A stretch of 64,000 nt of DNA, from NCBI RefSeq assembly GCF_001553565.1, contig NZ_CP014228.1, positions 2,542,001 to 2,606,000 on the forward strand, given 5' to 3'. Under the pieces are notes generated by a model. It was not told where the DNA came from and did no database searches. It worked only from the letters and a program-made list of their open reading frames with translations. This document shows, piece by piece, positions 48,124-59,633 of the stretch. How positions within the stretch are numbered: the stretch's first letter is position 1; every line of letters begins with the position of its first letter. Position numbers and translations under genes: made by a program. Origin of the DNA: Actinomyces radicidentis. GTDB taxonomy: Bacteria > Actinomycetota > Actinomycetes > Actinomycetales > Actinomycetaceae.

Positions 48124-49149
48124 TCAGGGGCGGGCGTCCGCGGGGGCGTCCTCGTCCACGTCCCCGACGACGCCCTCGAGGGCGTCGCGGAAGGCGGCGG
48201 CGAGTCGCAACGGGTCATGGTGGCACAGCCCGTCCCCCGTGCGCACCTGCCGCAGGAGGACGACCGCGCCCATCGAGGCGGCGACGGCCTCGAGGTCGTC
48301 GACGTCCTCGACCGTGGACGGGTCGGCGATGACGACGTCGAGGCGCAGGTCGGGGGCGTACTCGCGCAGCACGCGCAGGTGGTCGGCGGCCGTCATGCCG
48401 TCGGTCTCGCCGTCCTGCCGGTCCAGGTTGAGGACGACGGCCTTCCGGGCGCTCGTGGAGACGAGGGCCCGCTGCATGGACGGGAGGATGAGGTGGGGCA
48501 GCACCGAGGTGTACCAGGAGCCGGGGCCGAGGACGACCCAGTCGGCGTCGTCGATGGCGCGCAGCGCCTCGGGGTGGGCGTCGGCCTCGGCGGGGACGAT
48601 CCCGACGTTCTCCATGCGCCCGTGGGTCATGGCGACGGCCACCTGCCCGGTGACGCGCTCGCGTCCGTCGCCGTCGACGATGTCGGCCTCGATGACGAGG
48701 GGCTCGGCGCTCATGGGCAGGACGCGGCCGTGGATGGACAGGAGACGGCCCACCCAGTCCAGGCCCTCGACCTCGTCGCCGAGGAGCTGCCACAGGGCGA
48801 GGATGAGCAGGTTGCCGAGGGCGTGGTTGTCGAGCTCGCCCTCGCCGTCGAAGCGGTGCTGGAGCACGTCGCGCCAGGTGAGGCCCCACTCGGAGTCGTC
48901 CGTGAGGGCGGCGAGCGCCATGCGCAGGTCGCCGGGCGGGAGGCAGTCGAACTCGCGGCGCAGACGGCCGGAGGAGCCGCCGTCGTCGGCGACGGTGACG
49001 ACGGCGGTGATGCGGTGGGTGACGTGGCGCAGGGCCTGGAGGCTGGCGGCGAGGCCGTGCCCGCCGCCGAGGGCCACGACGGCGGGGCCCTCCTCTCCGC
49101 GGCGGGGCCAGCCGGAGGCGTCGAGCGTCGTCGCTCGGGGTGCGGTCAT
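48124..49149 (-). CDS. yvcK: Gluconeogenesis factor YvcK (CofD-like family)
   Basis: A 341-residue protein with nucleotide-sugar binding fold: [19 protein letters not shown] at residues 26-44, [45 protein letters not shown]. YvcK/CuvA binds UDP-sugars and is needed on gluconeogenic carbon and for cell shape, targeted by Ser/Thr kinases in some species. Starts 8 bases after the rapZ stop. Part of the conserved rapZ-yvcK-whiA cluster. Confidence 0.94.
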   Translation of the reverse strand: MTAPRATTLDASGWPRRGEEGPAVVALGGGHGLAASLQALRHVTHRITAVVTVADDGGSSGRLRREFDCLPPGDLRMALAALTDDSEWGLTWRDVLQHRFDGEGELDNHALGNLLILALWQLLGDEVEGLDWVGRLLSIHGRVLPMSAEPLVIEADIVDGDGRERVTGQVAVAMTHGRMENVGIVPAEADAHPEALRAIDDADWVVLGPGSWYTSVLPHLILPSMQRALVSTSARKAVVLNLDRQDGETDGMTAADHLRVLREYAPDLRLDVVIADPSTVEDVDDLEAVAASMGAVVLLRQVRTGDGLCHHDPLRLAAAFRDALEGVVGDVDEDAPADARP

Positions 49150-49157
49150 GGGGCGTG

Positions 49158-50177
49158 TCACTCCCGTCCGAGGTCGCGGTGCTGGGTGGAGACCTTGAAG
49201 CCGGCCTCGCGGAGCCGCGCGGAGATGCGTTCGGCGGAGGCGACCGAGCGGTGCTTGCCGCCGGTGCAGCCCACGGCGATGGTGACGTTGGGCTTCAGCT
49301 CGTCGATGTAGCGCGGCAGGATCGGGATGAGGAGGTCCGCGTAGGAGTCGACGAACCTCGCGGCGCCCTCCTGCCGGAAGACGTACTCGGCGACGGGCGC
49401 GTCGCGGCCGGTGAGGTGGCGCAGCTCGGTGACCCAGTAGGGGTTCGGGATGAAGCGGACGTCGAGGACGTCGTCGGCGTCCATCGGCAGGCCGTACTTG
49501 AAGCCGAAGGACATGACCGTGATGCGCAGGGCGAGCTCGGACTCGGTGGCGACGAGCTCGCGGACGCGACGGGCGAGGTCGTGGACCGAGTAGTCGCTCG
49601 TGTCGATGATGTCGTCGGCGGTGCCGCGCAGGCCGGCGAGCAGGGTGCGCTCGTGCTCGATGCCGTCGAGGATCGAGCCGGTGCCCTGGAGGGGGTGCGG
49701 ACGGCGTGAGGACTCGAAGCGGCGGACGAGGGCCTGGTCGGAGGCGTCCAGGAAGATGAGGCGGACGTTCGTGCCGGCCTCGCGCACCTCGGTGAGGTAG
49801 CGCATGAAGTGGCTGAAGAACTCGCGGCTGCGCACGTCGACGACGGCGGCGAGCCGGTGGACGCCGGCGCCGACCGTCGTCATCATGCCGGCCAGGGCCG
49901 GGAGGAGCTGCGGGGGGAGGTTGTCGACGACGTACCAGTCGAGGTCCTCCAGGGCCATCGCGGCGCGGGAGCGCCCGGCTCCGGACATGCCCGTGACGAT
50001 GATCATCTCGGGGCGCTGGGCCGGCGGGACCGGCGGGGTGGCCTCGTCGATGGCGGGGATACCGAAGGGCACGGTGTCCGTGCGCGGCCCGTCGTCGTCG
50101 GGAGAGGAGGCCCCGGAGCGGTCCGCGAGCCGGTCCTGGATGCTGCGTCGTGCGGGTGCGTGGTCCTGGGCGTCCAT
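49158..50177 (-). CDS. rapZ: RNase adapter / nucleotide-binding protein RapZ (YvcJ)
   Basis: A 339-residue P-loop protein. Walker A is altered but recognisable as VTGMSGAGRSRAAMALEDLDW (in parts, near 60). Family blocks: DNLPPQLLPAL, SFGFKYGLPMDADDVLDVRF, NPYWV, and GCTGGKHRSVASAERI. In E. coli it delivers small RNAs to RNase E; in Gram-positives it is a GTP/ATPase of uncertain role. A leaderless start is likely: CATGCT (50184-50189) ends six bases before the ATG. Confidence 0.95.
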   Translation of the reverse strand: MDAQDHAPARRSIQDRLADRSGASSPDDDGPRTDTVPFGIPAIDEATPPVPPAQRPEMIIVTGMSGAGRSRAAMALEDLDWYVVDNLPPQLLPALAGMMTTVGAGVHRLAAVVDVRSREFFSHFMRYLTEVREAGTNVRLIFLDASDQALVRRFESSRRPHPLQGTGSILDGIEHERTLLAGLRGTADDIIDTSDYSVHDLARRVRELVATESELALRITVMSFGFKYGLPMDADDVLDVRFIPNPYWVTELRHLTGRDAPVAEYVFRQEGAARFVDSYADLLIPILPRYIDELKPNVTIAVGCTGGKHRSVASAERISARLREAGFKVSTQHRDLGRE

Positions 50178-50224
50178 GGGCCAAGCATGTCACGGCATCG
50201 GACGGGGCACGGCGCTCTGGTCGC

Positions 50225-50230
50225 TAGCCT
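50225..50230 (+). promoter_or_regulatory. Leaderless -10 box of purT (TAGCCT)
   Basis: Ends six bases before the GTG at 50237. It lies back-to-back with the rapZ -10 (50184-50189). Confidence 0.6.
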
Positions 50231-50236
50231 GGGGCC

Positions 50237-51496
50237 GTGAGCACCGCGACGCCCTCCGTCCCTGTTCCCTCCTCCCCCGTGCCGGCCGTCTCCCCTGGCA
50301 CCCCCTGGACCTCCTCCGCGACCCGGGTCGCCCTCCTGGGCTCCGGCGAGATCGGCAAGGAGGTGGCGATCGCCCTCATGCGCCTGGGCGTCGAGGTGAC
50401 CGCGATCGACCGCTACGACGGGGCCCCCGCCCAGCAGGTCGCACACAACGCCCTCACCGTCGACATGTCCGACACCGTCGCCCTCACCGCGGCGATCCGC
50501 TCCACCGGCGCGAGCGTCGTCGTGCCCGAGATCGAGGCCCTGGCCACCGACGCCCTCGTCGCCCTCGAGGAGGCCGGCGAGGTCCGCTGCGTGCCCACCG
50601 CCCGGGCCGCCCGCCTCACGATGGACCGCGAGGGGATTCGTCGCCTCGCCGCGGAGGAGGTGGGCGTGCCGACGAGCCCCTACGTCTTCGCCTCGAGCCT
50701 GGAGGAGCTGTGCGCCGGCGTCGAGCAGGTGGGCGTCCCCTGCGTGGTCAAGCCGGTCATGTCCTCCTCCGGCCACGGCCAGTCCGTCGTGCGCAGCCCC
50801 GACGACGTCGAGCGCGCCTGGACCTGCGCCGCCGAGGACGGCCGCGTCGACCGGGGACGCGTCATCGTCGAGGGCTTCGTCGACTTCGACACCGAGATCA
50901 CGCTCCTCACGGTCCGCTCCCGCGACCCCGAGACCGGGGAGACGGTGACGAGCTTCTGCGAGCCGATCGGGCACCAGCAGGTCGACGGCGACTACGTCGA
51001 GTCCTGGCAGCCCCAGGCGCTCCCGCCGGCCGCCCTCGAGCGGGCGCGCGAGGTCGCCGGCGCCGTGACGGAGGCCCTCGGCGGCTGGGGGATCTTCGGC
51101 GTCGAGCTCTTCATCGTCGGCGAGGACGTTCTCTTCTCCGAGGTCTCCCCCAGACCCCACGACACCGGACTCGTCACGCTCGCGAGCCAGCAGCTCTCCG
51201 AGTTCGAGCTCCACGCCCGCGCGCTCCTGGGCCTGCCGGTGGACACGGCGCTGCGCAGCCCCGGTGCTTCCGCCGTCATCAAGTCCGTGGTCGAGTCCGC
51301 GCCGGGCGAGGGCGTCGTCTACGAGGGCGTCGCCGAGGCGCTGGCGGTGCCCTCCTCGGACCTGCGCATCTTCGGCAAGCCCGTCGCCCACGTGGGCCGG
51401 CGCATGGGCGTGGCCGTCGCGACCGCCGACGACGTCGAGACCGCCCGTGAGCGTGCCCGGACCGCGGCGGGTGCCGTCCGGGTCGTCAGGGCCTGA
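50237..51496 (+). CDS. purT: Formate-dependent phosphoribosylglycinamide formyltransferase
   Basis: A 419-residue ATP-grasp enzyme that makes formyl-GAR from GAR, formate and ATP in purine synthesis. [19 protein letters not shown] and [15 protein letters not shown] at the N-terminus, the ATP-grasp loop [16 protein letters not shown], and [22 protein letters not shown] are diagnostic. Gene is leaderless and alone, between rapZ and bgl, bounded by a hairpin. Use of formate fits a fermenting organism. Confidence 0.96.
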   Translation: MSTATPSVPVPSSPVPAVSPGTPWTSSATRVALLGSGEIGKEVAIALMRLGVEVTAIDRYDGAPAQQVAHNALTVDMSDTVALTAAIRSTGASVVVPEIEALATDALVALEEAGEVRCVPTARAARLTMDREGIRRLAAEEVGVPTSPYVFASSLEELCAGVEQVGVPCVVKPVMSSSGHGQSVVRSPDDVERAWTCAAEDGRVDRGRVIVEGFVDFDTEITLLTVRSRDPETGETVTSFCEPIGHQQVDGDYVESWQPQALPPAALERAREVAGAVTEALGGWGIFGVELFIVGEDVLFSEVSPRPHDTGLVTLASQQLSEFELHARALLGLPVDTALRSPGASAVIKSVVESAPGEGVVYEGVAEALAVPSSDLRIFGKPVAHVGRRMGVAVATADDVETARERARTAAGAVRVVRA

Positions 51497-51513
51497 GCGC
51501 AGCCGGATTCAGA

Positions 51514-51548
51514 TCGGGCCGGGACCGCGAGAGGCGGTCCCGGCCCGA
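51514..51548. terminator. Bidirectional hairpin between purT and the phospho-glucosidase
   Basis: Perfect 15-bp stem (51514-51528 with 51534-51548), loop GAGAG, between convergent genes. Confidence 0.85.
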
Positions 51549-51574
51549 CCAGCCTCCGGCGTCCCGCGCGCCGA

Positions 51575-53531
<1,957 letters not shown>

Positions 53532-53536
53532 GCTTC

Positions 53537-55780
53537 TTATCGATTCTCGTCGGCGCGCTCGGCGCCGGCCGACGTCGTGGGGTTGAGGTGCTCGTGGATG
53601 GTACCGGCCAGCGCGGGACCGATGCCCTTGACGGCGGCGATGTCCTCGACGCTCGCCGCGCGGATCCGCTTGACGGAGCCGAGCTCCTTGAGGAGCGCGG
53701 CCTGCCGGGCGGGCCCGAGGCCCGGGATCTCGTCGAGGACGGAGCGGGTCATGCCCTGCGAGCGCTTCTTGCGGTGGTGCGTGATGGCGAAGCGGTGGGA
53801 CTCGTCACGCAGGTGCTGGAGGAGGTAGAGCGCCGGCGAGGTGCGCGGCAGGACGACGGGGAACTCGTCCCCCGGGACCCAGACCTCCTCGAGGCGCTTG
53901 GCCAGGCCCACGAGGGGCACGTCGACGCCGAGCTCGTCGAGGACGGCGCGGGCGGCGTTGACCTGGGGCAGGCCGCCGTCGACGACGACGAGGCTCGGCG
54001 CGTAGGAGAAGCGCTTGGCGCGACCGGTGGTCGGGTCGACCGGGCCGGAGACGATGGGGACGCCGTCGTCGTCGACCGGGCCGGAGGCGGGCACTCCCCC
54101 GGCGAGGATCGCCTCGGCGGCCTCGCGCCCCGCCTCGCCGGCCTCGGCGCCCTGCTCGGCGAGGAGGCGCTTGAAGCGGCGGGTGAGGACCTCGTGCATC
54201 GCGGCGGTGTCGTCGGTGGCGCCCTCGCCGTTCTCGCCGCGGACGATGAAGTGGCGGTAGTCGGACTTCTTCGGGGTGCCGTCCTCGAAGACGACCATGG
54301 ATCCGACCTGGTAGGTGCCCTGGGTGTGGGAGATGTCGTAGCACTCGACGCGCAGGGGCGCCTCGGGCAGGTCCAGGGCCTCGGCGAGCTCGTCGAGGGC
54401 CTGGGAGCGCTGGGTGAGGTCGCCGGCGCGGCGCGTCTTGTGGAGGCGCAGGGCCTCCTCGGCGTTCTTGCGGACGGTGGCCATGAGAGCGGCCTTGTCC
54501 CCGCGCAGGGGTACGCGGAGGTCGACCTTGGCGCCGCGCAGGCCGGTGAGCCAGGCGGCGACGGCAGGGGCGTCGTCGGGCATGACGGGCACCAGGATCT
54601 CTCGTGGGACCGCCGTGGTGGCGGTGTGGGCGACGTCGTCGACGCTCGTGGCGCCGCTGGAGTGGTCGGCGCGGTGACGCCCGTCCGCCCCGGCCTGGCC
54701 GGAGGTGCGGGCGAGCGGGGCCGAGGGGGCACGGCCACCGACCCCGAGGGAGGTCGTGGGGCCGGAGCGTTCGGGGGCGCCGACGGCGGCGGGGGCCTGG
54801 CCGGCGCCGGTGTCGCGGGCGGACTCCTCGCCGGACGGGTCGAGGAGGTCGGCGTAGACCTGCTGGAGGAGGCGCTCGACGAGGTCGGCGTCCGTCGTGT
54901 CCTCGGGGGTGTCGACGACCCAGCCGCGCTGGCCCCGCACGCGCCCGCCGCGGACGTGGAAGACCTGGACGGCGGCGGTGAGCTCGTCGCGGGCGAGGGC
55001 GAAGACGTCCGCGTCGGTGGCGTCGTCGAGCACGACGGCGTTCTGCTCGATGACCTTCTTGAGGGCCGCTGCGTCGTCGCGCAGGCGGGCCGCCTTCTCG
55101 AAGTCGAGGGCACCGGCGGCAGCCTTCATCTCGGACTCGACCTCGCGCAGGTAGGGACCGGTGCGGCCGGCCATGAAGGCGCAGAGGTCTTCGGCGAGGA
55201 CGCGGTGGTCCTGGGGGCTGATGCGGCCGACGCAGGGGGCGGAGCACTTGTCGATGTAGCCGAGGAGGCAGGGGCGTCCCGAGGCGTGGGCTCGCTTGAA
55301 GACGCCGGAGGAGCAGGAGCGCACGGGGAAGACGCGCAGGAGCTGGTCGAGGGTCTCGCGGATGGACCAGACCTGGACGAAGGGGCCGAAGTAACGCACG
55401 CCGGGCTTGCGGGCGCCGCGGACCACCTGGGCGCGCGGGTAGGTCTCGTTCATGGTGACCGCCAGGTACGGATAGGACTTGTCGTCCTTGTACATGACGT
55501 TGAAGCGCGGGTTGAACTCCTTGATCCAGGAGTACTCCAGCGCGAGGGACTCGACCTCGGTGGCGACGACGGTCCACTCGACCGCGCAGGCCGTGGTCAC
55601 CATCCTCTGGGTGCGCGGGTGGAGAGCCGCGAGGTCCTGGAAGTAGTTGGACAGCCGCTGGCGCAGGTTCTTGGCCTTGCCGACGTAGATGACGCGGCCC
55701 TCGCCATCGATGAAGCGGTAGACACCGGGCGAGGTGGGGATCTCCCCGGGCGCGGGGCGGTACGTCGAGGGATCGGCCAT
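53537..55780 (-). CDS. uvrC: Excinuclease ABC subunit C
   Basis: A 747-residue nucleotide-excision-repair nuclease. GIY-YIG domain at 15-100 ([26 protein letters not shown] in parts), UVR motif near 215, RNase H-like C-terminal nuclease ([14 protein letters not shown] with Asp; [11 protein letters not shown]) and helix-hairpin-helix [22 protein letters not shown] (in parts). An Ala/Gly/Ser-rich insert of about 60 residues (325-385) separates the halves. Leaderless: TACTCT at 55787-55792 ends six bases before ATG. Confidence 0.95.
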   Translation of the reverse strand: MADPSTYRPAPGEIPTSPGVYRFIDGEGRVIYVGKAKNLRQRLSNYFQDLAALHPRTQRMVTTACAVEWTVVATEVESLALEYSWIKEFNPRFNVMYKDDKSYPYLAVTMNETYPRAQVVRGARKPGVRYFGPFVQVWSIRETLDQLLRVFPVRSCSSGVFKRAHASGRPCLLGYIDKCSAPCVGRISPQDHRVLAEDLCAFMAGRTGPYLREVESEMKAAAGALDFEKAARLRDDAAALKKVIEQNAVVLDDATDADVFALARDELTAAVQVFHVRGGRVRGQRGWVVDTPEDTTDADLVERLLQQVYADLLDPSGEESARDTGAGQAPAAVGAPERSGPTTSLGVGGRAPSAPLARTSGQAGADGRHRADHSSGATSVDDVAHTATTAVPREILVPVMPDDAPAVAAWLTGLRGAKVDLRVPLRGDKAALMATVRKNAEEALRLHKTRRAGDLTQRSQALDELAEALDLPEAPLRVECYDISHTQGTYQVGSMVVFEDGTPKKSDYRHFIVRGENGEGATDDTAAMHEVLTRRFKRLLAEQGAEAGEAGREAAEAILAGGVPASGPVDDDGVPIVSGPVDPTTGRAKRFSYAPSLVVVDGGLPQVNAARAVLDELGVDVPLVGLAKRLEEVWVPGDEFPVVLPRTSPALYLLQHLRDESHRFAITHHRKKRSQGMTRSVLDEIPGLGPARQAALLKELGSVKRIRAASVEDIAAVKGIGPALAGTIHEHLNPTTSAGAERADENR

Positions 55781-55845
55781 GGGGCGAGAGTAGGGCGAGG
55801 CCCGGGCGGCGGGCACATCCGGTCGCCGATGGCGGACGGGAGGAC

Positions 55846-56556
55846 GTGCGCTTCGTCGTCGCCTCGGGCAACCAGGAGGCTCAGCTCCTCAGCTTCTTCG
55901 AGAACGAGGAGGACGGGGTGGCGTTGGCGCCCGACGCGGTGCAGTCCGAGAACGGATCGATCGTGGGGGTGGGCGACGAGCGTCTCCTCGAGTCCTCGGT
56001 GGACGGGTCGACGCTCGCGCACCTCATCGGGGTCCTCGAGGACGCCGACGCGCGCGGCGGCGCATCCTGGGTCGCCTCCGGACCGGACGGCGCCTTCATC
56101 CGGTCCTGCGAGCCGGCGGAGATGCGCGACTACCTCGCCTTCTACTTCCCGCAGTACGAGGCCGTCGGCTCGGCCTCGGACCTGGCCGGGCGGCGCGTTG
56201 ACAAGGTCTCCATAGTCCAGCGCGAGGGTATCGACCCGGCGCTCGTCGAGGAGCTCGTCACCGCGCCGGGCGGTGCGATGGTGCCGGTGACCTCGGGGCA
56301 CGACTCGGTGGACGTCATCATGCCCGGGCGGCACAAGGCCTTCGGTCTCGACGTGCTCCTCGAGCACAGGGGGCTGGGCCGCGAGCAGGCCGCGGTCTTC
56401 GGGGACTCGGCCAACGACGTCGAGATGCTGCGTGCCGCGGGCACGGGCGTGGCCATGGCGAACGCCTCCCAGCCCGCGCTCGAGGCGGCGGACCTGCTGG
56501 CGCCGTCGAACGCCGAGGACGGCGTGCTCGCCGTCCTCGAGCACTGGCTCGGCTGA
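55846..56556 (+). pseudogene. HAD-superfamily Cof-type phosphatase lacking its N-terminal catalytic motif
   Basis: The 236-residue open frame begins abruptly at [16 protein letters not shown], which is motif II of Cof/IIB phosphatases. Motif III/IV follow normally: GRHKAFGLDVLLE and AVFGDSANDVEMLRAAG. The first 35-40 residues with the nucleophile DxDGT are missing, and the 65 bases back to the divergent uvrC promoter do not encode them in any frame. A GTG with GGAGG upstream could still allow translation of an inactive protein. Probably a 5'-deleted gene. Confidence 0.75.
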
Positions 56557-56613
56557 GCGCGGCGCCCGGACACCGGAGCACGAGGCTCCAGCGGTCTCAG
56601 CGCCGACGGAGGC

Positions 56614-57243
56614 TCAGTAGCCCTCCTCGTCCTCGAGGCGCTCCGCGTCCATGCCGGGCACCTCCTCGACGGGGCGCTCGATGCGCTCGCCGTTCCGGGT
56701 GCTCGGGACGAGGTCGGTGAGGAACATGAACCGGGTGAAGGGCGTGCCGTCCTCGGCGGTCTCCAGCGCCTCGAAGGACGCCTCCCGCATCTCCTTCGCA
56801 AGGGCGGAGAACCGTTCCACGAACTTTCCCGCCACGTCTCGCGGGAGCCAGAGCAGGCCGTCGATGTGCATCTGAGGGGACAGCTCGGCGTGCTGGGCCG
56901 CGAAGACAGTCTCCGCGTGCTGGGCATAGCTCGTGCGCGTGACTGCGGCCGCCGCCGCGGCGAGGGAACCCGTCTCGCTCTCCGTCCGGATCCCGCGCTG
57001 AGGCGCCGCGTACCAGTGATCACGCGCCGTCGAGCCCTCCGGCCCGTCGACGTCGACGACGTATCCGGCGTCGCGGAGCTTGCGGACGTGATAGCTGATC
57101 GAGTTGGCCGGCTGCTCGAGGATCTCGGCGAGGTCCGCCGCACGGAGCGGGCGGTTCGCGTCCCACATCTCGTCGAGGATCTGGAGCCGGAGGGGGTGCG
57201 CCACCGCGCGCATGACGGCGGGGTCGGAGACGTGGCGTGCCAT
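56614..57243 (-). CDS. ArsR-like winged-helix regulator
   Basis: A 209-residue regulator. The HTH covers residues 5-75: AVAHPLRLQILDEM, RAADLAEILEQPANSISYHVRKLRDAGYVV. The C-terminal 110 residues are a helical domain (sensor or dimerisation) of unknown ligand. Diverges from an MFS exporter across 92 bases, so it likely represses that gene and itself. Leaderless: TACACT (57250-57255) six bases before ATG. A TTGCGCAA palindrome at 57300-57307 is a candidate operator. Confidence 0.85.
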   Translation of the reverse strand: MARHVSDPAVMRAVAHPLRLQILDEMWDANRPLRAADLAEILEQPANSISYHVRKLRDAGYVVDVDGPEGSTARDHWYAAPQRGIRTESETGSLAAAAAAVTRTSYAQHAETVFAAQHAELSPQMHIDGLLWLPRDVAGKFVERFSALAKEMREASFEALETAEDGTPFTRFMFLTDLVPSTRNGERIERPVEEVPGMDAERLEDEEGY

Positions 57244-57335
57244 GCCGTGAGTGTAGGGACCATTGACACGGCCCGCCAAGACACGCTGCGCGACTGCTGT
57301 TGCGCAATGCCTGTAGCGGGTGCACGATGCTGCCC

Positions 57336-58691
57336 ATGGATGACACCGCCCCGGCACCTGCCGTCGACCCTCCCGCGACACCACCCAGCCTGTGGCGGTC
57401 GAGGACCTACCGGACCTGGCTCGTGGCGACGACGGCGGACCGCTACGGCGGTGCGGTCCAGGCACTCGGGCTCACCCTGCTGACCTACTCCCTCACCGGA
57501 TCGACGACGCTGGCGGGCACGCTCGGGACCATCAAGATGGTCATCGCCTACGGCTTCGCCCTTTTCGGTGGTCTCATCACGGACCGTGCCGACCGGCGCA
57601 CGCTCATGGTCCTGCGGGCGGTCCTCAACGGAACCGTCTGGGCCGCTTTCGCCGTCCTCGTCGCGATCGACCGCATGACGTTCCCGCTCCTCGTCGTCTT
57701 CACCGTCGTCGGCACGACGCTCGGTGCGCTCATCGGCGGCGCCGGCGAGGCGGCTCTCCGGTCGCTCGTCACCGTCCAGCAGTACCCGCGCGCCTCCGCC
57801 GTCAACCAGGCGCGGGACGCCTCCGCGGACGTCCTCGGAGGGCCGCTGTCCGGCGCGCTCTTCGCGGCCGGCCACGCCCTCCCCTGGGTCGTGGGCTCGT
57901 TCGGTTACCTCGTCCTCGGCCTCGCCGCGTGGCGACTGCCGCCCCTGAAGCCCGCAGCTCCGCCCGAGGACGGCGTGGGCGCCCACGGTGGTTCGGAGCG
58001 GCCGCAGGTTTCGGGGATCCGGTGGCGAGGCCTCCGCGTCCTTCCGGTGCTCCGCGACGCCACCGAGGGATTCCGGTGGGTCCTCGACCGTCCACGCATG
58101 ACGGCGCTCGTCGTCATCTCGCTCATCAACAACGTCGGCACCTTCCTCGTCTTCACCACCTTCGAGCTCGGCCTCCTTGCCGAAGGTGCCTCGTCCGCGC
58201 AGGTCGGTCTCCTCTCGACGGCAGAGGCCATCGGCATCCTCATCGGCTCCCCCGTCGCAGGACGGCTCACGGACCGGGTCGCGACCGGCCGACTCGTCGT
58301 GCTCAGCCAGGCGTGGATCGTGGCCTCGTACTCCGTCGCGCTCGTCAACCAGTCCTTCGCGGTCGTCCTCGCGGCATGCTTCCTTGAGACCCTCATCCTG
58401 CCGACCAACGGTGCGGCGACGAGCGGCTTCATCTTCGCCATGGTCCCGCCTGACCTCCAGGGGCGAGTCGACTCGGCCCAGGTGCTGCTCGTCGGGGTCC
58501 CCGTCGCCTTCACATCGGTCGCCGCCGGAGCGCTGGTCGCAGGTCCAGGCATCGCAGTGGGGATCGCCGTCGGCGTCGGGCTGTGCGCACTCTCCCTCGC
58601 CGTCGCCCTGTTCTCCCGAACCGTGCGCAGGATCCCGGTTCCGGCGCAGTGGACGTCGCTCGTCGAGGACCGGGTGGAGCACCATGAGTAG
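57336..58691 (+). CDS. MFS transporter (MefA/macrolide-efflux-like)
   Basis: A 451-residue 12-helix protein. Loop 2-3 motif GGLITDRADRRTLM and loop 8-9 GRLTDRVATGRLVVL; SAVNQARDASADVLGGPLSGAL resembles MefA/EntS-type exporters. The likely role is efflux of a drug or natural product under control of the divergent ArsR-like gene. Start ATG 57336 is chosen; ATG 57327 is an alternative. Its stop overlaps a broken downstream MFS remnant (ATGAG). Confidence 0.85.
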   Translation: MDDTAPAPAVDPPATPPSLWRSRTYRTWLVATTADRYGGAVQALGLTLLTYSLTGSTTLAGTLGTIKMVIAYGFALFGGLITDRADRRTLMVLRAVLNGTVWAAFAVLVAIDRMTFPLLVVFTVVGTTLGALIGGAGEAALRSLVTVQQYPRASAVNQARDASADVLGGPLSGALFAAGHALPWVVGSFGYLVLGLAAWRLPPLKPAAPPEDGVGAHGGSERPQVSGIRWRGLRVLPVLRDATEGFRWVLDRPRMTALVVISLINNVGTFLVFTTFELGLLAEGASSAQVGLLSTAEAIGILIGSPVAGRLTDRVATGRLVVLSQAWIVASYSVALVNQSFAVVLAACFLETLILPTNGAATSGFIFAMVPPDLQGRVDSAQVLLVGVPVAFTSVAAGALVAGPGIAVGIAVGVGLCALSLAVALFSRTVRRIPVPAQWTSLVEDRVEHHE

Positions 58692-59001
58692 CAGCTCGCG
58701 CCCCCAAGTGCCCGAGACCTCGCCCTGCTCCCGGCGGCCGTCGTCGTCGACCGGTTCCCCCGCAAGGACCTCCTCGTCCGGTGCTCGACATCCCGCGGAC
58801 GTCATCGAACGGGTGAGCTCGGCACTCCAGCTCATCAATATCGGGCCCGCCGCCCTCGCCCCTCTGCTCGCCACGACAGGGCTCGAGCGCCTCGGCGCGA
58901 CGGGAGCGCTCGCCGTCACCGCGGCGACCGCCGCCGCTGGCGTCGTCGTGCTGGGGACCGCCCCACGGCTTCGCCGGCTCGGGATGCCGACGGAGTGGTG
59001 A
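58692..59001 (+). pseudogene. Second MFS transporter gene, frame-broken and deleted
   Basis: Two pieces in different frames resemble MFS ends. Near 58725-58780 a frame reads LLPAAVVVDRFPRKDLLVRC, the 2-3 loop motif. From about 58797 another frame reads VIERVSSALQLINIGPAALAP and LERLGATGALAVTAATAAAGV, the last two helices, ending RRLGMPTEW. The eight helices between are missing. An ATG at 58685 overlaps the upstream stop, so a 105-residue product could be made but would not be a transporter. Confidence 0.7.
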
Positions 59002-59072
59002 CCATCGGTGGTGGAGCACCGTGGCCCGAGCACGACGAAGGGCACGGCTCCACGGAGCCGCGCCCTTCGTTT

Positions 59073-59147
59073 TGGTGGGCGATACTGGGATCGAACCAGT
59101 GACCTCTTCCGTGTCAGGGAAGCGCGCTCCCGCTGCGCCAATCGCCC
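59073..59147 (-). tRNA. tRNA-Val (anticodon GAC)
   Basis: Minus-strand cloverleaf: acceptor GGGCGAT/ATCGCCC, anticodon stem CTTCC/GGAAG with loop CTGACAC (GAC), T-arm GGTTCGATCC. CCA is encoded (59073-59075). Last in a Gly-Cys-Val cluster. Confidence 0.95.
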
Positions 59148-59148
59148 G

Positions 59149-59219
59149 AGGTGGGTACCGGATTCGAACCGGTGTAAACGGCTTTGCAGGCCGGTGCCTA
59201 ACCTCTCGGCCAACCCACC
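59149..59219 (-). tRNA. tRNA-Cys (anticodon GCA)
   Basis: Minus strand: acceptor GGTGGGT/ACCCACC, discriminator U as in Cys tRNAs, anticodon loop CTGCAAA (GCA), T-arm GGTTCGAATC. One base separates it from tRNA-Val; CCA not encoded. Confidence 0.95.
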
Positions 59220-59259
59220 AGTGAGACGACCGGGAAGCTGGGAGGCCCCGGCCCCTCGG

Positions 59260-59332
59260 AGCGGATGACGGGACTCGAACCCGCGACCCTCACCTTGGCA
59301 AGGTGATGCTCTACCAACTGAGCCACATCCGC
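59260..59332 (-). tRNA. tRNA-Gly (anticodon GCC)
   Basis: Minus strand: acceptor GCGGATG/CATCCGC, anticodon loop TTGCCAA (GCC), T-arm GGTTCGAGTC. First of the cluster; a -10 TATTGT lies at 59375-59380. Confidence 0.95.
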
Positions 59333-59374
59333 ATGCGTTCCAAGTGATTCATCCGAACCGCTCGGTGCTGGGAA

Positions 59375-59380
59375 ACAATA
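59375..59380 (-). promoter_or_regulatory. Candidate -10 box of the Gly-Cys-Val tRNA cluster (TATTGT)
   Basis: About 43 bases before the tRNA-Gly 5' end, in a local AT-rich patch rare in this window. Confidence 0.45.
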
Positions 59381-59465
59381 ACACCCGTGTCACCCGGCGC
59401 CGCAAATCAGCCTCCGGTGATCCACCTCACCGGGTCCTCATTTGCCGGATGCCGAGGGCCCTGGA

Positions 59466-59471
59466 TAGCCT
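59466..59471 (+). promoter_or_regulatory. Candidate -10 box of tRNA-Val(CAC) (TAGCCT)
   Basis: Twelve bases before the tRNA 5' end; transcription would begin only a few bases upstream of the mature tRNA. Confidence 0.5.
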
Positions 59472-59483
59472 GTCCCCCGCACC

Positions 59484-59556
59484 GGGCGATTGGCTCAGGG
59501 GTTAGAGCGCCTCGTTCACACCGAGGAGGTCACTGGTTCGATTCCAGTATCGCCCA
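59484..59556 (+). tRNA. tRNA-Val (anticodon CAC)
   Basis: Plus-strand cloverleaf: acceptor GGGCGAT/ATCGCCC, anticodon stem CCTCG/CGAGG with loop TTCACAC (CAC), T-arm GGTTCGATTC. CCA not encoded. Faces the Gly-Cys-Val cluster. Confidence 0.95.
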
Positions 59557-59567
59557 CCTGGTGAGAA

Positions 59568-59591
59568 GGCCGGGACCACGTGGTCCCGGCC
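59568..59591. terminator. Bidirectional terminator between tRNA-Val and UGPase
   Basis: Perfect 24-base palindrome (12-bp stem 59568-59579 with 59580-59591) flanked by GAGAA and TTTCTC that can extend the stem. Confidence 0.8.
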
Positions 59592-59633
59592 CTTTCTCGT
59601 GCCCGTGAGCCGGCACGGCCCGACGAGTCCGGC

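Noticed and set aside
56142..59213. Minus-strand frame of about 1,000 codons across the HAD, ArsR and MFS genes and tRNA genes
   Set aside because: Spans three genes and two tRNA genes; no conserved domain except a piece of shifted ArsR sequence.
59073..59332. tRNA genes as phage attachment site
   Set aside because: No integrase, no duplicated tRNA end or foreign-looking DNA beside them; xerD in the window is the housekeeping recombinase.
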